Below the pieces are notes generated by a model that saw nothing but the letters and a program-made list of their open reading frames with translations, ran no database searches and was not told the origin of the DNA. Positions 52,162-61,415 of a DNA stretch of 64,000 nucleotides are shown in pieces. Numbering within the stretch: the stretch's first letter is position 1; each line of letters opens with the position of its first letter. Position numbers and translations under genes: made by a program. This DNA comes from Chryseobacterium sp. Lineage in GTDB: Bacteria > Bacteroidota > Bacteroidia > Flavobacteriales > Weeksellaceae. The stretch covers positions 62,001-126,000 of the forward strand of contig JAITUA010000015.1 in NCBI GenBank assembly GCA_031286615.1. Reading direction: 5' to 3'.

Positions 52162-54080
52162 AAATTAATACTAAACTTACTGTAGCAGTGAGCTGTCTTA
52201 TGTTTAATGTAATTTTTGCACAACATAAATTCCTATCGCCACCTGTCTTTGATGAATCGGATCTGAAAAAAACTAACTCATTGATAGAAAAGGATGCTCC
52301 TGCTGAGATTCTATATAATAGTGTTCGATATAATATCAGGAATGATAATTCTTTAGAAAAAGAATGCTATTCGAAAATTAAAATCTATGATAAAAAGCGC
52401 TCAGAAGATTGGCTTAATATAAGTATTCCTCTCCTTACCGATGAATCTCTGAGTAAATTTGAAGTTAGAATATATAACCTTTTCAATAATAAAGTTGAAA
52501 AAGTATTAATTGATAAAAAAGAGCAGCTAAAAGAGAGTTTTACAAAAGGTATAAATATCTATAAACTTGCTTTACCTAATATTTCAGATGGATCTGTAAT
52601 AGAATATAGCTATAAAGTGACGAGTAATAATATAGCCAATCCAGTATATTTTCTGGAGTATAATATTCCTGTTGTTTATCAGGAGTATAATTTGGAATAT
52701 CCTGATGAGCCTATTACTTATCTTTTCAACAGTACAGGAAGTGTTGTGAAACCCAAATACTATGTCACAACTACCGAAGATCGTTTAGGAGCTTTATATA
52801 ATGTTTTCAGATTTGGATATGAGAACATGAAATCTATTCAGAAAGAAAATTATGTAAAAGATTTAGATAGATTTAGGGGAAAAGTAAAACCTGAACTTAA
52901 AAGATTTGCAACTAAGCATTTTGCTTATAATGAGTTCAAAGATTGGAATAGTCTTGCAGACAAGCTTTATAGCTTTGACGACTTTGGAAGTTTCTTAAAA
53001 GGCAATGTGAAAGATATTCTTCCTGAGAATATTAAAACATATTATGATCCTTTAGGTAGAGCAGATAGAATTTTCAATTTTGTCAAAGAAAATTACAGGT
53101 GGAATGACAAGAAAGGAATAATGGCTTCTCAGAATTTAAGACAACTTATAAAAACAAAATCTGGGAATAGTGCAGATATAAATCTTCTTTTGATCATGCT
53201 TTTAAGAGATGCTGGAATTGATGCTAATCCTCTTCTGATTTCTACTGTTGATAATGGTATTTTAAATATTATTTCTCCTAACGTTAATAACTTGAATTTT
53301 GTATTGACGTCAGTTAAAATTAATAATCAAATTTATTTTTATGATGCAACATCCTTTAATTCTAAAGTAAATATGTTGCCGGAAAGGGATTGGAATGACT
53401 TCGGGATTTTATTGGAAGGAAAAACAGGAACATCTATTTCATTTTCTAATACCAATATAAGCAAAAAAGAAATGAATATTAATGCTAGCTTAGACCTGGA
53501 AAATTCTTTAGTAAAAGGAACTTTTACACAAAAAGATAATGGGATGTATGCAATTAATTCTTATGATGAGTTTGATGTAAATAAGGATAAATATAAACAA
53601 GTATTTCCATTACGATATAATATAGATGGAAAAAATGTGGAAGCAAAACTCTTGGTTAATGGTGATTTTGAAACCCAAATGACATTTTCTGATACTAATT
53701 TAATGGATGTAGTAGGAGACAAAATACTTATCAATCCAATCATGTTTTTGAATACTGAAAAAGAATTGTTTGATCAATCCCAGGAAAGAAAACATCAGAT
53801 TGATTTTATTTCGGCTTTTAATAAAGAAAAAAGAATAGAACTAGAAATTCCTGAAAATTATAAAGTTTCGAGTCTTCCGAAAGATAAAAAAATTGCTACA
53901 GATGACCAGGAAATCTCTTTTTTATACAAGGTTGAAACGATTGGTAACAAAATAGTAATTACTTCAAAATTAGGTGTTGCCAGCCAAAATTATCCTAAAG
54001 AATATTATCCATTTTTTAAGCAAATCTGGAAAACAATTTCTGAAACAGAAAATCAAGTGATTAGTTTGGTTAAAAAATGA
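52158..54080 (+). CDS. DUF3857 domain protein with degenerate transglutaminase domain
   Basis: This 640-residue exported protein has a signal peptide (ending IFAQ), a DUF3857 region in the first half (SEDWLNISIPLLTDESLSKF, SDGSVIEYSYKV), a transglutaminase-like middle and a C-terminal beta domain. The catalytic Cys position is Ser338 (SGNSADINLLLIMLLRDAGI) and the His position is Phe (NNLNFVLTSV), so it should not catalyse transglutamination or proteolysis. It is the closest relative of the gene at 56019. The coding sequence looks richer in A and T than its neighbours. Confidence 0.85.
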   Translation: MKINTKLTVAVSCLMFNVIFAQHKFLSPPVFDESDLKKTNSLIEKDAPAEILYNSVRYNIRNDNSLEKECYSKIKIYDKKRSEDWLNISIPLLTDESLSKFEVRIYNLFNNKVEKVLIDKKEQLKESFTKGINIYKLALPNISDGSVIEYSYKVTSNNIANPVYFLEYNIPVVYQEYNLEYPDEPITYLFNSTGSVVKPKYYVTTTEDRLGALYNVFRFGYENMKSIQKENYVKDLDRFRGKVKPELKRFATKHFAYNEFKDWNSLADKLYSFDDFGSFLKGNVKDILPENIKTYYDPLGRADRIFNFVKENYRWNDKKGIMASQNLRQLIKTKSGNSADINLLLIMLLRDAGIDANPLLISTVDNGILNIISPNVNNLNFVLTSVKINNQIYFYDATSFNSKVNMLPERDWNDFGILLEGKTGTSISFSNTNISKKEMNINASLDLENSLVKGTFTQKDNGMYAINSYDEFDVNKDKYKQVFPLRYNIDGKNVEAKLLVNGDFETQMTFSDTNLMDVVGDKILINPIMFLNTEKELFDQSQERKHQIDFISAFNKEKRIELEIPENYKVSSLPKDKKIATDDQEISFLYKVETIGNKIVITSKLGVASQNYPKEYYPFFKQIWKTISETENQVISLVKK

Positions 54081-54123
54081 TATAAAATTTTAATAATTTA
54101 ATTTTTATTTAAAATTAACAGTA

Positions 54124-56016
54124 ATGATGAAAATTTTAATTTTAGGGGCTTTCTCTATTGCCTCATTACATTTTGCACAAAGCTATCCTGCTTCTGCAAT
54201 TCCTGAGAATTTAAAGAAAAATGCTAATGTTGTTATACGAAGAGATTTTACAACAGCTCAGATCAATAAAGTTGATCAAATAAAATATCAGTATAATAAG
54301 GTTACTACAGTTTTAAACAAAGATGGTAATGATCAGGCGGCAGCCTATATTCCTTATGATAAGGCAAGACGTATTTCAAATGTAAAAGTAACCATTTACG
54401 ATGAAGCCGGAAAAAAGCTTAAAAGTGTTTCAAAGTCTGACTTTCAGGATATAGCGAATAACCCTCAGGGAATCTTTTATTCTGATAACAGAGTCTTGGT
54501 ATATTCTTATACCCCTGCTCAATATCCTTATACTGTTGACTTTTCTTATGAAACTGATGATGAAAATACAGTTTTCATTCCTGACTTTGTGCCATTTACT
54601 TCTATTAAAACATCCCTGGAAGAAGCTCAGTTTAGAATTACTAATACTTCAGGAATTGAACTTCGCACTAAGATATATCCGTCAAAATACAACTATGCTT
54701 CTGTAATAGAAAGTGGCAGTGCAAATGATAAAACCTATTCATATAAGAATGTACCTGCAATTGATGATGCTTTTATGATACCGCAGCCCGTTAAAATCTT
54801 GCCTTCAGTAAACTTTGCACTTGCAAAATTCAGTTTGGCAGGAAAGCAGGGAACTCTAAATAACTGGACAGATTTCGGAACCTGGATTTATAATGATCTT
54901 CTGATACCGGTTTCAGCTTCTACTCCTGCTATCAAGGCTGAAGTAGCATCTTTACAACTGCAGGGATCTGTGGAAGATAAGGTGAAGAAAATTTATCAGT
55001 ACATGCAGAACAAAAGCCGATATATTGCTGTTGCTTTAGGAATTGGCGGCTGGCAGCCTATGATGCCGGATGAGGTTCAGAAAAAAGGATACGGAGACTG
55101 CAAGGGACTTACGAATTATATGAAAGTTCTTTTGAATGAAGCAGGAATTCCTTCCAATTATTGCATCATTACTTCTGGCCGTTCGCAGGTTTCTTTTGAT
55201 CCTGAATTCCCTTCTATGGGTGGAAACCACGTTATTTTGATGGTACCAACTGAAAAAGGTAATATCTGGCTTGAAAATACCTCTCAGCAGATCGCATTTA
55301 ACCATTTAAGTTACAGTACTACTGATAGAAATGCACTGGCGGTGACCTCAAAAGGAATCGAACTTATCAATACACCTGTGTATAAAGCAGAACAAAATAA
55401 GGAAAGACAGGTGTTGAAAATTAACCTTAACGAGGATAACAGTATCGCGGGAACAGGAAATTTTTCTTACACGGGAAATCAATATGATTATAATTTAAGA
55501 TTCGTAAATCTAAATCCAAAAGAGAAAAATGACGCGGTAAAGGCAAATTTTGACATTTTAAACTTTGAAAAAGTGGAAATGAAAAACTTTACCAATGACA
55601 GAGATAATGCTGTTATTACGTACGACCTTGATTTTAAAACCAATAATTTCTCTAAAAAAGCAGGAAATAGCCTTTTATTCAGATCTGTACCTATTTTTTC
55701 TGATGTTGTTTATAAGACGGATGAGAATCGTGAACTTCCTTTTGAAGTCAATATGTCCTTTGAAGATGAATATGAAATTGCTTTTATTCTTCCTTTGGGT
55801 TATAAAATTGATGAAATTCCGGATAACTCAAACATCACTTCTGAATTTGGGTCATATAAGCTAAGCTTTGTTAAAAATGACAATCAGATAAAAGTGATCA
55901 GAAAAATGCAGATCAATAAAGGATTGTATCCAAAAGAAAAATATAATGATTACATAAGCTTCAGAAAAAAAATTCTGAACATGGATAATTCAAAAATTTT
56001 AATAACAAAAATATAA
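54124..56016 (+). CDS. DUF3857 and transglutaminase-like protein with intact catalytic residues
   Basis: This 630-residue exported protein has a signal peptide (ending HFAQ). A DUF3857 domain follows, then a transglutaminase-like core with C326 (GYGDCKGLTNYMKVLLNEAGI) and H369 (GGNHVILMV), and a C-terminal beta-rich domain. E384 or another acidic residue could complete a triad. It probably acts in the periplasm or on the outer surface. It is flanked by two paralogues that lack the Cys and His. Confidence 0.88.
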   Translation: MMKILILGAFSIASLHFAQSYPASAIPENLKKNANVVIRRDFTTAQINKVDQIKYQYNKVTTVLNKDGNDQAAAYIPYDKARRISNVKVTIYDEAGKKLKSVSKSDFQDIANNPQGIFYSDNRVLVYSYTPAQYPYTVDFSYETDDENTVFIPDFVPFTSIKTSLEEAQFRITNTSGIELRTKIYPSKYNYASVIESGSANDKTYSYKNVPAIDDAFMIPQPVKILPSVNFALAKFSLAGKQGTLNNWTDFGTWIYNDLLIPVSASTPAIKAEVASLQLQGSVEDKVKKIYQYMQNKSRYIAVALGIGGWQPMMPDEVQKKGYGDCKGLTNYMKVLLNEAGIPSNYCIITSGRSQVSFDPEFPSMGGNHVILMVPTEKGNIWLENTSQQIAFNHLSYSTTDRNALAVTSKGIELINTPVYKAEQNKERQVLKINLNEDNSIAGTGNFSYTGNQYDYNLRFVNLNPKEKNDAVKANFDILNFEKVEMKNFTNDRDNAVITYDLDFKTNNFSKKAGNSLLFRSVPIFSDVVYKTDENRELPFEVNMSFEDEYEIAFILPLGYKIDEIPDNSNITSEFGSYKLSFVKNDNQIKVIRKMQINKGLYPKEKYNDYISFRKKILNMDNSKILITKI

Positions 56017-56018
56017 CC

Positions 56019-57953
56019 ATGAAAAAACTAATAGTATTGGTCCTTTGCTCTGCCAATGCAATAATGATTAATGCTCAGAAGAAATACGAATTTCTGAACC
56101 CTCCGAAATTCAATGATGCAGATTTATCCAAAACCAAATCTTTATTGGATGAAAATGCCCCTGCTGAAATTTTGTATAAGTCTGCTTACTTTATGGTGGA
56201 TACAAACACGGGGAATCTGCATAAAAGATATTATTACAGAGTTAAGATTTATGATAAAGATAAAGCAGAAGACTGGCTGAATCTTGAAATCCCTATTTAT
56301 AATGTTGGAACCAACAGAGAATCACTGGGTAAATTCAAGGCTTTTACATACAATCTTGAAAACGGAATCACAGTTCCGCTGAAAGTAGAAAAAAGCTCAC
56401 AATATAAAAGTAAGGAAAATAAATATGTTACTCTGACAAAATTTGCTTTTCCTGGTGTGAAAAACGGATCAGTCTTAGAATATCAATATGAAATTGTATC
56501 TCCGTTCCGATTTATGATTCCAGAGGTATTGATAGAATCTGATACTCCTTCACTGAACACAGAATATGTTCTTGATACTCCTATCAATATGTCTTACAAT
56601 GTAAATTATACTGGTGGACTTTCGCCTAAATACAGGGAAATAGAGGAAAGAAACCTGTATGGCGCACAGTACAAGACATTTAGATTTGCTTTTGAGAACT
56701 TGAAAGGTTTTAAAACTGAAAAATTTGTAAGAAATGACAGAAATTTCAGAACGAAAATCAGTGCAGAATTGAATTCTACTAACTTTGGTGAGCTTAAACT
56801 GTATTCATCTTCATGGGATCAGATTGGGAAAAGACTTTACGAAAGTGACGATTTTGGGGGAGAACTGAAAAGAACAAAACTGGCAAAAGAAAACATGCCG
56901 GCAGGAGTTTCAGAAATGAAAAGCGATTTTGAAAAAGCAAACGCTATTTTTTCATATGTTCAGAAGACTTTTACCTGGAATAAAGATAAAGGAATCTATA
57001 CAGAAGATGGTATCAAAAAATTGTTGGAAACTAAGGTTGGTAATGCAGCAGAAATTAATCTTTTTCTGGTAATGATGCTTCGCGAAGCCGGGCTTAAGGC
57101 TGATCCGTTAGTAATTTCTACCGTGGAAAATGGATTGATTAATCTGGTTTCTCCCAATATTTCCAATATGAATTTTGTATTGGCTTCTATCAATATTGAT
57201 AAACAGCTGCATATTTATGATGCTACCTCTAAACAATCCTCTCTGGATGAAATACCTCTTAAAAACTGGAATCAATATGGGATTTTGGTCACTAAGGAAA
57301 AGACTCTGCAGATTCAAATGTCCAATATAAAATCAAGCAACACTTTCCTTACAGTCAATGGTAAGATCAATGATGACGGAAGTATTTCCGGAACCTATTC
57401 TGACAGAGACACAGGTGCCTATGCCATGTATGTGAAAGACAGCTATGATGACAATGCTGAAAAGTACAAAAAACAGTATAAGGAAAACTTTTCTATGGAC
57501 TTTACGGATATCAATTCAAAAGTTTTGGAAAACGGAGATTTTGAAAGCAGCATGAAATTTTCCTCTATGAACCTTATTGATAGAGTAGGAAAGAAAATGA
57601 TCATCAACCCGATGCTGTTTTTAAACAAAAACTCAAACGAGTTTGATCAGACGGAAGTAAGACAATATCCCATCGATTTTGGATCACCTGTCACCAAAGT
57701 GAAAAAGGTCGTTCTTGAGATCCCTGAAGGATATGTCATTGAAGAAATGCCTAAAGAAAAAAGAATCGTTACTGAAGATAAAGAAATAGCATATACCTAT
57801 TCTGTAGAACAAAAAGGAAATAAACTGGAAGTGACTACCACAACAAAAGTGAACAGTTCAGATTATCCGAAAGAATATTATCCTGCATTTAAGCAAATCT
57901 GGGGAGTAGCATCTAAGTTTGAAAATCAGGTAATAAGCCTTGTTAAAAAGTAA
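56019..57953 (+). CDS. DUF3857 domain protein with degenerate transglutaminase domain
   Basis: This 644-residue exported protein (signal peptide ending INAQ) shares the order of the first member: AEDWLNLEIPIYNVG, NGSVLEYQYEIVS, then KVGNAAEINLFLVMMLREAGL, where the catalytic Cys is Ala343, and ISNMNFVLASINI, where the His is Phe. Its ending KFENQVISLVKK is nearly the same as the ending of the 52158 gene (ETENQVISLVKK). It follows the intact gene after 2 bases, so all three are likely co-transcribed. A terminator lies at 58003-58031. Confidence 0.85.
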   Translation: MKKLIVLVLCSANAIMINAQKKYEFLNPPKFNDADLSKTKSLLDENAPAEILYKSAYFMVDTNTGNLHKRYYYRVKIYDKDKAEDWLNLEIPIYNVGTNRESLGKFKAFTYNLENGITVPLKVEKSSQYKSKENKYVTLTKFAFPGVKNGSVLEYQYEIVSPFRFMIPEVLIESDTPSLNTEYVLDTPINMSYNVNYTGGLSPKYREIEERNLYGAQYKTFRFAFENLKGFKTEKFVRNDRNFRTKISAELNSTNFGELKLYSSSWDQIGKRLYESDDFGGELKRTKLAKENMPAGVSEMKSDFEKANAIFSYVQKTFTWNKDKGIYTEDGIKKLLETKVGNAAEINLFLVMMLREAGLKADPLVISTVENGLINLVSPNISNMNFVLASINIDKQLHIYDATSKQSSLDEIPLKNWNQYGILVTKEKTLQIQMSNIKSSNTFLTVNGKINDDGSISGTYSDRDTGAYAMYVKDSYDDNAEKYKKQYKENFSMDFTDINSKVLENGDFESSMKFSSMNLIDRVGKKMIINPMLFLNKNSNEFDQTEVRQYPIDFGSPVTKVKKVVLEIPEGYVIEEMPKEKRIVTEDKEIAYTYSVEQKGNKLEVTTTTKVNSSDYPKEYYPAFKQIWGVASKFENQVISLVKK

Positions 57954-58002
57954 GATTTAAAGAAAACTTAAGCAGGATTTATAAAAAAAATAAAGTTTTT
58001 TC

Positions 58003-58031
58003 AAAAACCATTCATCTTTTGAATGGTTTTT
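58003..58031. terminator. Terminator of the DUF3857 cluster
   Basis: AAAAACCATTC / GAATGGTTTTT perfect 11-bp stem, loop ATCTTTT. It sits between the third DUF3857 gene and the RsiV-like gene, and its T-rich right arm leads into TGTATTTG. Confidence 0.82.
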
Positions 58032-58056
58032 GTATTTGATACCAAAAATCAGAATT

Positions 58057-58881
58057 ATGAAAAATACGATTGCTGTTATAGCATTATCTTCTTTCTTAGC
58101 AGTGACTGCCTGTAAAAAAAATGAAAAGGCAGAGCCAGTAGAAAAAACCGAAAATAAAACCACTGAAGCATTTGTAGTAGACTCTGTGAAAGTAAATGAC
58201 TCTACAAAGATCACAGATTCTTTAAAAGTGAGCTACACTTCAAAACTGTTGGTTTTTCCTTCAATAAAAGATAAAAAGTTATTAGACAGCATCTATTTCC
58301 AGAATGAAAAAATCAAAGACTTTTCCAAAGCAGGTCTTCAGGCTTACCTTGATAAAGAAAAGAATGATTATTTCAGCTCTATGAAAAATGATAATAAAGA
58401 TTGGGTTTCAGATGTTACCTATGCTCAGAATTGGTATTCAAGCTCACATATGAATTTGATGTCCAACACAAATGATTATATGCATATTCAGTATGTAGGA
58501 AGCGGATACGAAGGAGGAGCTCATGACAATTATGGTTTTTCAGAAAGAGTTTTTGATCTTAAAAACAGTAAAAAATTAGAATTGAAAGATATTACTTCAA
58601 TGCCTAAACATAAAATTGAAGCAATTCTGATGAAAAATATCAATAAAATCAACAGTGGAACGATGGATGGTGATGGAGAAGTAAAAAACTCAGAAATGCT
58701 GTTGGTTGAGAAAATTCCTGCATCCGATAACTTTTATTTTGATGATAAAAATCTGTATTTCCATTACAGTCCTTACGAAATTGCCGCTTTTGCAGCAGGA
58801 GATATCACAATTCCTGTCTCTTGGGAAGACCTGAAAGGCACATTAAATGCAGAATTTAAAGAAAGAATGAAAATTAAGTAA
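58057..58881 (+). CDS. DUF3298/RsiV-like lipoprotein
   Basis: This 274-residue precursor has a lipoprotein signal (MKNTIAVIALSSFLAVTAC). It then has a Lys/Thr/Ser-rich linker and a domain of the DUF3298/DUF4163 family: HMNLMSNTNDYMHIQYVGSGYEGGAHDNYGFSERVFDLKNSKKLELKDI and YFHYSPYEIAAFAAGDITIPVSWEDL. The related B. subtilis RsiV is an anti-sigma factor that binds lysozyme, but here only the extracellular-type domain is seen. I chose ATG 58057 because it gives the signal peptide. Confidence 0.82.
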   Translation: MKNTIAVIALSSFLAVTACKKNEKAEPVEKTENKTTEAFVVDSVKVNDSTKITDSLKVSYTSKLLVFPSIKDKKLLDSIYFQNEKIKDFSKAGLQAYLDKEKNDYFSSMKNDNKDWVSDVTYAQNWYSSSHMNLMSNTNDYMHIQYVGSGYEGGAHDNYGFSERVFDLKNSKKLELKDITSMPKHKIEAILMKNINKINSGTMDGDGEVKNSEMLLVEKIPASDNFYFDDKNLYFHYSPYEIAAFAAGDITIPVSWEDLKGTLNAEFKERMKIK

Positions 58882-58884
58882 ATT

Positions 58885-58912
58885 AATGCTTCCAGATCAG
58901 GAAGCATTTTTT
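58885..58912 (+). terminator. Terminator of the RsiV-like gene
   Basis: AATGCTTCC / GGAAGCATT stem, loop AGATCA, then a T-tract ending in TTTAATTTTG. The last part, TAATTTTG at 58912-58919, is a -7-like element for the lipid kinase gene. Confidence 0.8.
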
Positions 58913-58924
58913 AATTTTGCGTTA

Positions 58925-59776
58925 ATGGAAAAAGTAGCATTTATTATCAACCCTTTTTCGGCCAAAAAAAACTATCAGCCGTTTTTGAATGAACTTAAAA
59001 CAAAGGTTAACAACCCGTTGTATTATGTATCAGAATCTATTCCCGGAACCGATGAGTTTATCCAGTCTCATTTTGAAGAAGTGGATATTTTTGTAGCCAT
59101 AGGAGGAGACGGTACTATTTCTACCGTGGCCAAAAATCTGATTAATACGGACAAAATTCTGGCTATTTTCCCGGCAGGTTCAGGAAACGGATTTTCCAAT
59201 GAAACTCAGTTCAGTAAAAATCTGGATGAACTTTTAGAAAAAATAAAAGTCAAAAATTCCAGAAAGATTGATACTTTTACAGTAAATGACAGGCTTTCTA
59301 TCAATGTTTCAGGAACAGGATTTGATGGGAAAGTTGTTAAGGAATTTGAAAAAACAAGCCGTGGATTCAAAAACTATATCAAAGTTTCCTTAAAAACCTT
59401 TTTCAACTACAAACCTATTAAAGTGAAGTTTTTTGAAGAAGAATATCAGCAGTACAATGGAAGGTATCTGATGATGAATATTGCCAACACCCGCCAGTTT
59501 GGAAACAACGCTTACATTGCTCCGAAAGCTAGTAAAAGTGATGGTTTGGTGGATATGGTTTTGGTGAAAAAGTTTCCTTTGACCTATTCTGCGCTGTTTG
59601 CTTTCAGAATGTTTACCAAAAGACTGAAAGATGATGACTATGTCACTTACCTTCCAGTCTCTGAAATATCTTTTAAAGTCAATACCAAAAATTGGCATCT
59701 TGACGGTGAATTCAATAAAATCAAATCACCAATTCATGTTAAAGTACAGCCGTCAAGCTTAAGTATCTTGATTTAA
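58925..59776 (+). CDS. Diacylglycerol kinase family lipid kinase
   Basis: This 283-residue cytoplasmic enzyme has the DAG kinase catalytic pattern: FIINPFSAKKN near the start, then FVAIGGDGTISTVAKNLI, IFPAGSGNGFSNET, and later VSGTGFDGKVVKEFEKTSRG and KSDGLVDMVLVKKFP. Such enzymes phosphorylate lipids such as diacylglycerol or sphingosine. I start at ATG 58925, because an upstream ATG at 58886 lies in the terminator hairpin of the previous gene. Confidence 0.9.
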   Translation: MEKVAFIINPFSAKKNYQPFLNELKTKVNNPLYYVSESIPGTDEFIQSHFEEVDIFVAIGGDGTISTVAKNLINTDKILAIFPAGSGNGFSNETQFSKNLDELLEKIKVKNSRKIDTFTVNDRLSINVSGTGFDGKVVKEFEKTSRGFKNYIKVSLKTFFNYKPIKVKFFEEEYQQYNGRYLMMNIANTRQFGNNAYIAPKASKSDGLVDMVLVKKFPLTYSALFAFRMFTKRLKDDDYVTYLPVSEISFKVNTKNWHLDGEFNKIKSPIHVKVQPSSLSILI

Positions 59777-59792
59777 AGTTTAAGGCTTAAGC
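59772..59792. repeat. Short heptanucleotide tandem repeat
   Basis: TTAAAGT, TTAAGGC, TTAAGCT begin in the stop codon of the lipid kinase gene and continue into the gap. Further period-7 words CAGTTGC, CGGTTGT, TGGTCTC occur at about 59817-59837. Confidence 0.5.
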
Positions 59793-59847
59793 TACAGGGA
59801 AATAGTATAAAGTTATCAGTTGCCGGTTGTTGGTCTCTGATAAAATT

Positions 59848-59882
59848 CACCATTCACTTGCAAAGCAAAATTCATTATTGAC
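59848..59882. repeat. Dispersed intergenic repeat, copy 2
   Basis: Matches 44214-44248 at 32 of 35 positions. Apart from this and the heptamer tract, the 175-base gap holds nothing recognised. Confidence 0.55.
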
Positions 59883-59951
59883 CTTAATAAACTTCCACGG
59901 ATACTTCATAGAATACCTCCTGATACCTGCAGCCTATGATCTGCTACCTGC

Positions 59952-61232
59952 TTATACTTCCAGTTTTTTCTCAACTTCAGCCGGATGATCCAGGCAGTAT
60001 TGAAGCTGTTTTTTATCAAGCTGTTTTTCCCAGTTGGCAACCACTACCGTAGCTACAGAATTCCCGACTACATTCGTTAATGCTCTGCATTCACTCATAA
60101 ATTTATCTATCCCAAGGATTAATGTCATTCCCGCAATTGGAATTTCAGGAACTACTGCCAGTGTTGCTGCCAGTGTTACAAATCCGGCACCGGTAACTCC
60201 AGCAGCTCCTTTTGAACTCAACATGGCTACCAATAGAAGCATCAGTTGTTTTTCAATAGGAAGATGGATATTTAATGCCTGTGCGATAAACAGAGAGGCA
60301 AGGGTCATATAAATATTGGTCCCGTCGAGATTGAAGGAATATCCTGTAGGCACTACGAGACCAACAATAGCTCTGGAGCAGCCAGCTTTTTCAAGTTTTT
60401 CCATGATCCCCGGAAGTGCAGATTCTGAAGAGCTGGTTCCCAACACAAGAAGAAGTTCTTCTTTAAGGTAAAAAAGAAGCTTGAAAATGTTAAATCCGTT
60501 ATACCAGGCTACAGCTCCCAATACCAGAACTACAAAAAGGATAGAAGTGATATAAAATGTCCCAACAAGGAATATAAGGTTCAGTACAGAATGAAGTCCG
60601 TACTTACCGATAGTAAATGCCATAGCCCCAAATGCTCCGATAGGTGCCAGTTTCATAAGCATATGAACAATTTTAAATACCGGAGTTGATAGATCCTGTA
60701 GAAAATCAGTTACTTTATGGCTTTTTTCTTTTGTTAAAACCAAAGCCACTCCCATTAAAATAGCAACCAAAAGAACCTGAAGAATATTATCACCCACCAA
60801 AGGACTGAATAAAGTCTCCGGAATGATATTCATAATAAATCCTGTAAGCGTTGATTCATGAGCTTTTGCCTGATATTGTGAAACATCACCTGAAAGAGTA
60901 GCAGGATCAATATTTAAACCATGACCCGGCTGTAAGATATTTCCTACTAATAATCCGATGATAAGCGCCAGAGTTGAAAATGTAAAAAAATAGATCATTG
61001 CTTTTATGGCAATCCGGCCTACTTTTTTTAAATCGGTCATGTGAGCGATTCCCAGTGTAAGGGTAATAAAGATGACCGGGGCAATAATCATTTTTACTAA
61101 CTTGATGAATCCATCCCCCAGAGGTTTCATTTTTTCTCCCAATTCAGGATAGAATTTTCCAAGAAGAATACCGGCAACTATCGCTATAATCACCTGGAAA
61201 TAAAGCTGATTGTATATTTTTTTTGCTTTCAA
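59952..61232 (-). CDS. Dicarboxylate/amino acid:cation symporter (DctA-like)
   Basis: This 426-residue inner-membrane transporter of the DAACS family is most like DctA, which takes up succinate, malate or fumarate with Na+ or H+. Motifs are [36 protein letters not shown], the hairpin with serine-rich [20 protein letters not shown] and the substrate region [27 protein letters not shown], plus [17 protein letters not shown]. The start appears to be TTG at 61232, because no in-frame ATG would preserve the first helix. Confidence 0.9.
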   Translation of the reverse strand: MKAKKIYNQLYFQVIIAIVAGILLGKFYPELGEKMKPLGDGFIKLVKMIIAPVIFITLTLGIAHMTDLKKVGRIAIKAMIYFFTFSTLALIIGLLVGNILQPGHGLNIDPATLSGDVSQYQAKAHESTLTGFIMNIIPETLFSPLVGDNILQVLLVAILMGVALVLTKEKSHKVTDFLQDLSTPVFKIVHMLMKLAPIGAFGAMAFTIGKYGLHSVLNLIFLVGTFYITSILFVVLVLGAVAWYNGFNIFKLLFYLKEELLLVLGTSSSESALPGIMEKLEKAGCSRAIVGLVVPTGYSFNLDGTNIYMTLASLFIAQALNIHLPIEKQLMLLLVAMLSSKGAAGVTGAGFVTLAATLAVVPEIPIAGMTLILGIDKFMSECRALTNVVGNSVATVVVANWEKQLDKKQLQYCLDHPAEVEKKLEV

Positions 61233-61338
61233 AGAACAGTCGTTTTGTTTTTTTAAGGGCGAAAATTAAGAAAATTTATCTAAAAACATGACGAAAGTCA
61301 TTGAAAAGATCTGTAGCAGTGGATTGATTAATAAAAAA

Positions 61339-61388
61339 CTCCGGCTTCATTCGTAAAAGGCAAAAACCTTTTACGAATGAAGCCGGAG
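61339..61388 (-). terminator. Terminator of ggt with a 22-bp perfect stem
   Basis: The arm at 61339-61360 pairs perfectly with 61367-61388 around a six-base loop (CAAAAA on the plus strand). On the minus strand it is followed by TTTTTTATTAAT. Confidence 0.9.
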
Positions 61389-61415
61389 CTGTATTTAATT
61401 TTTTGACGGATACTA

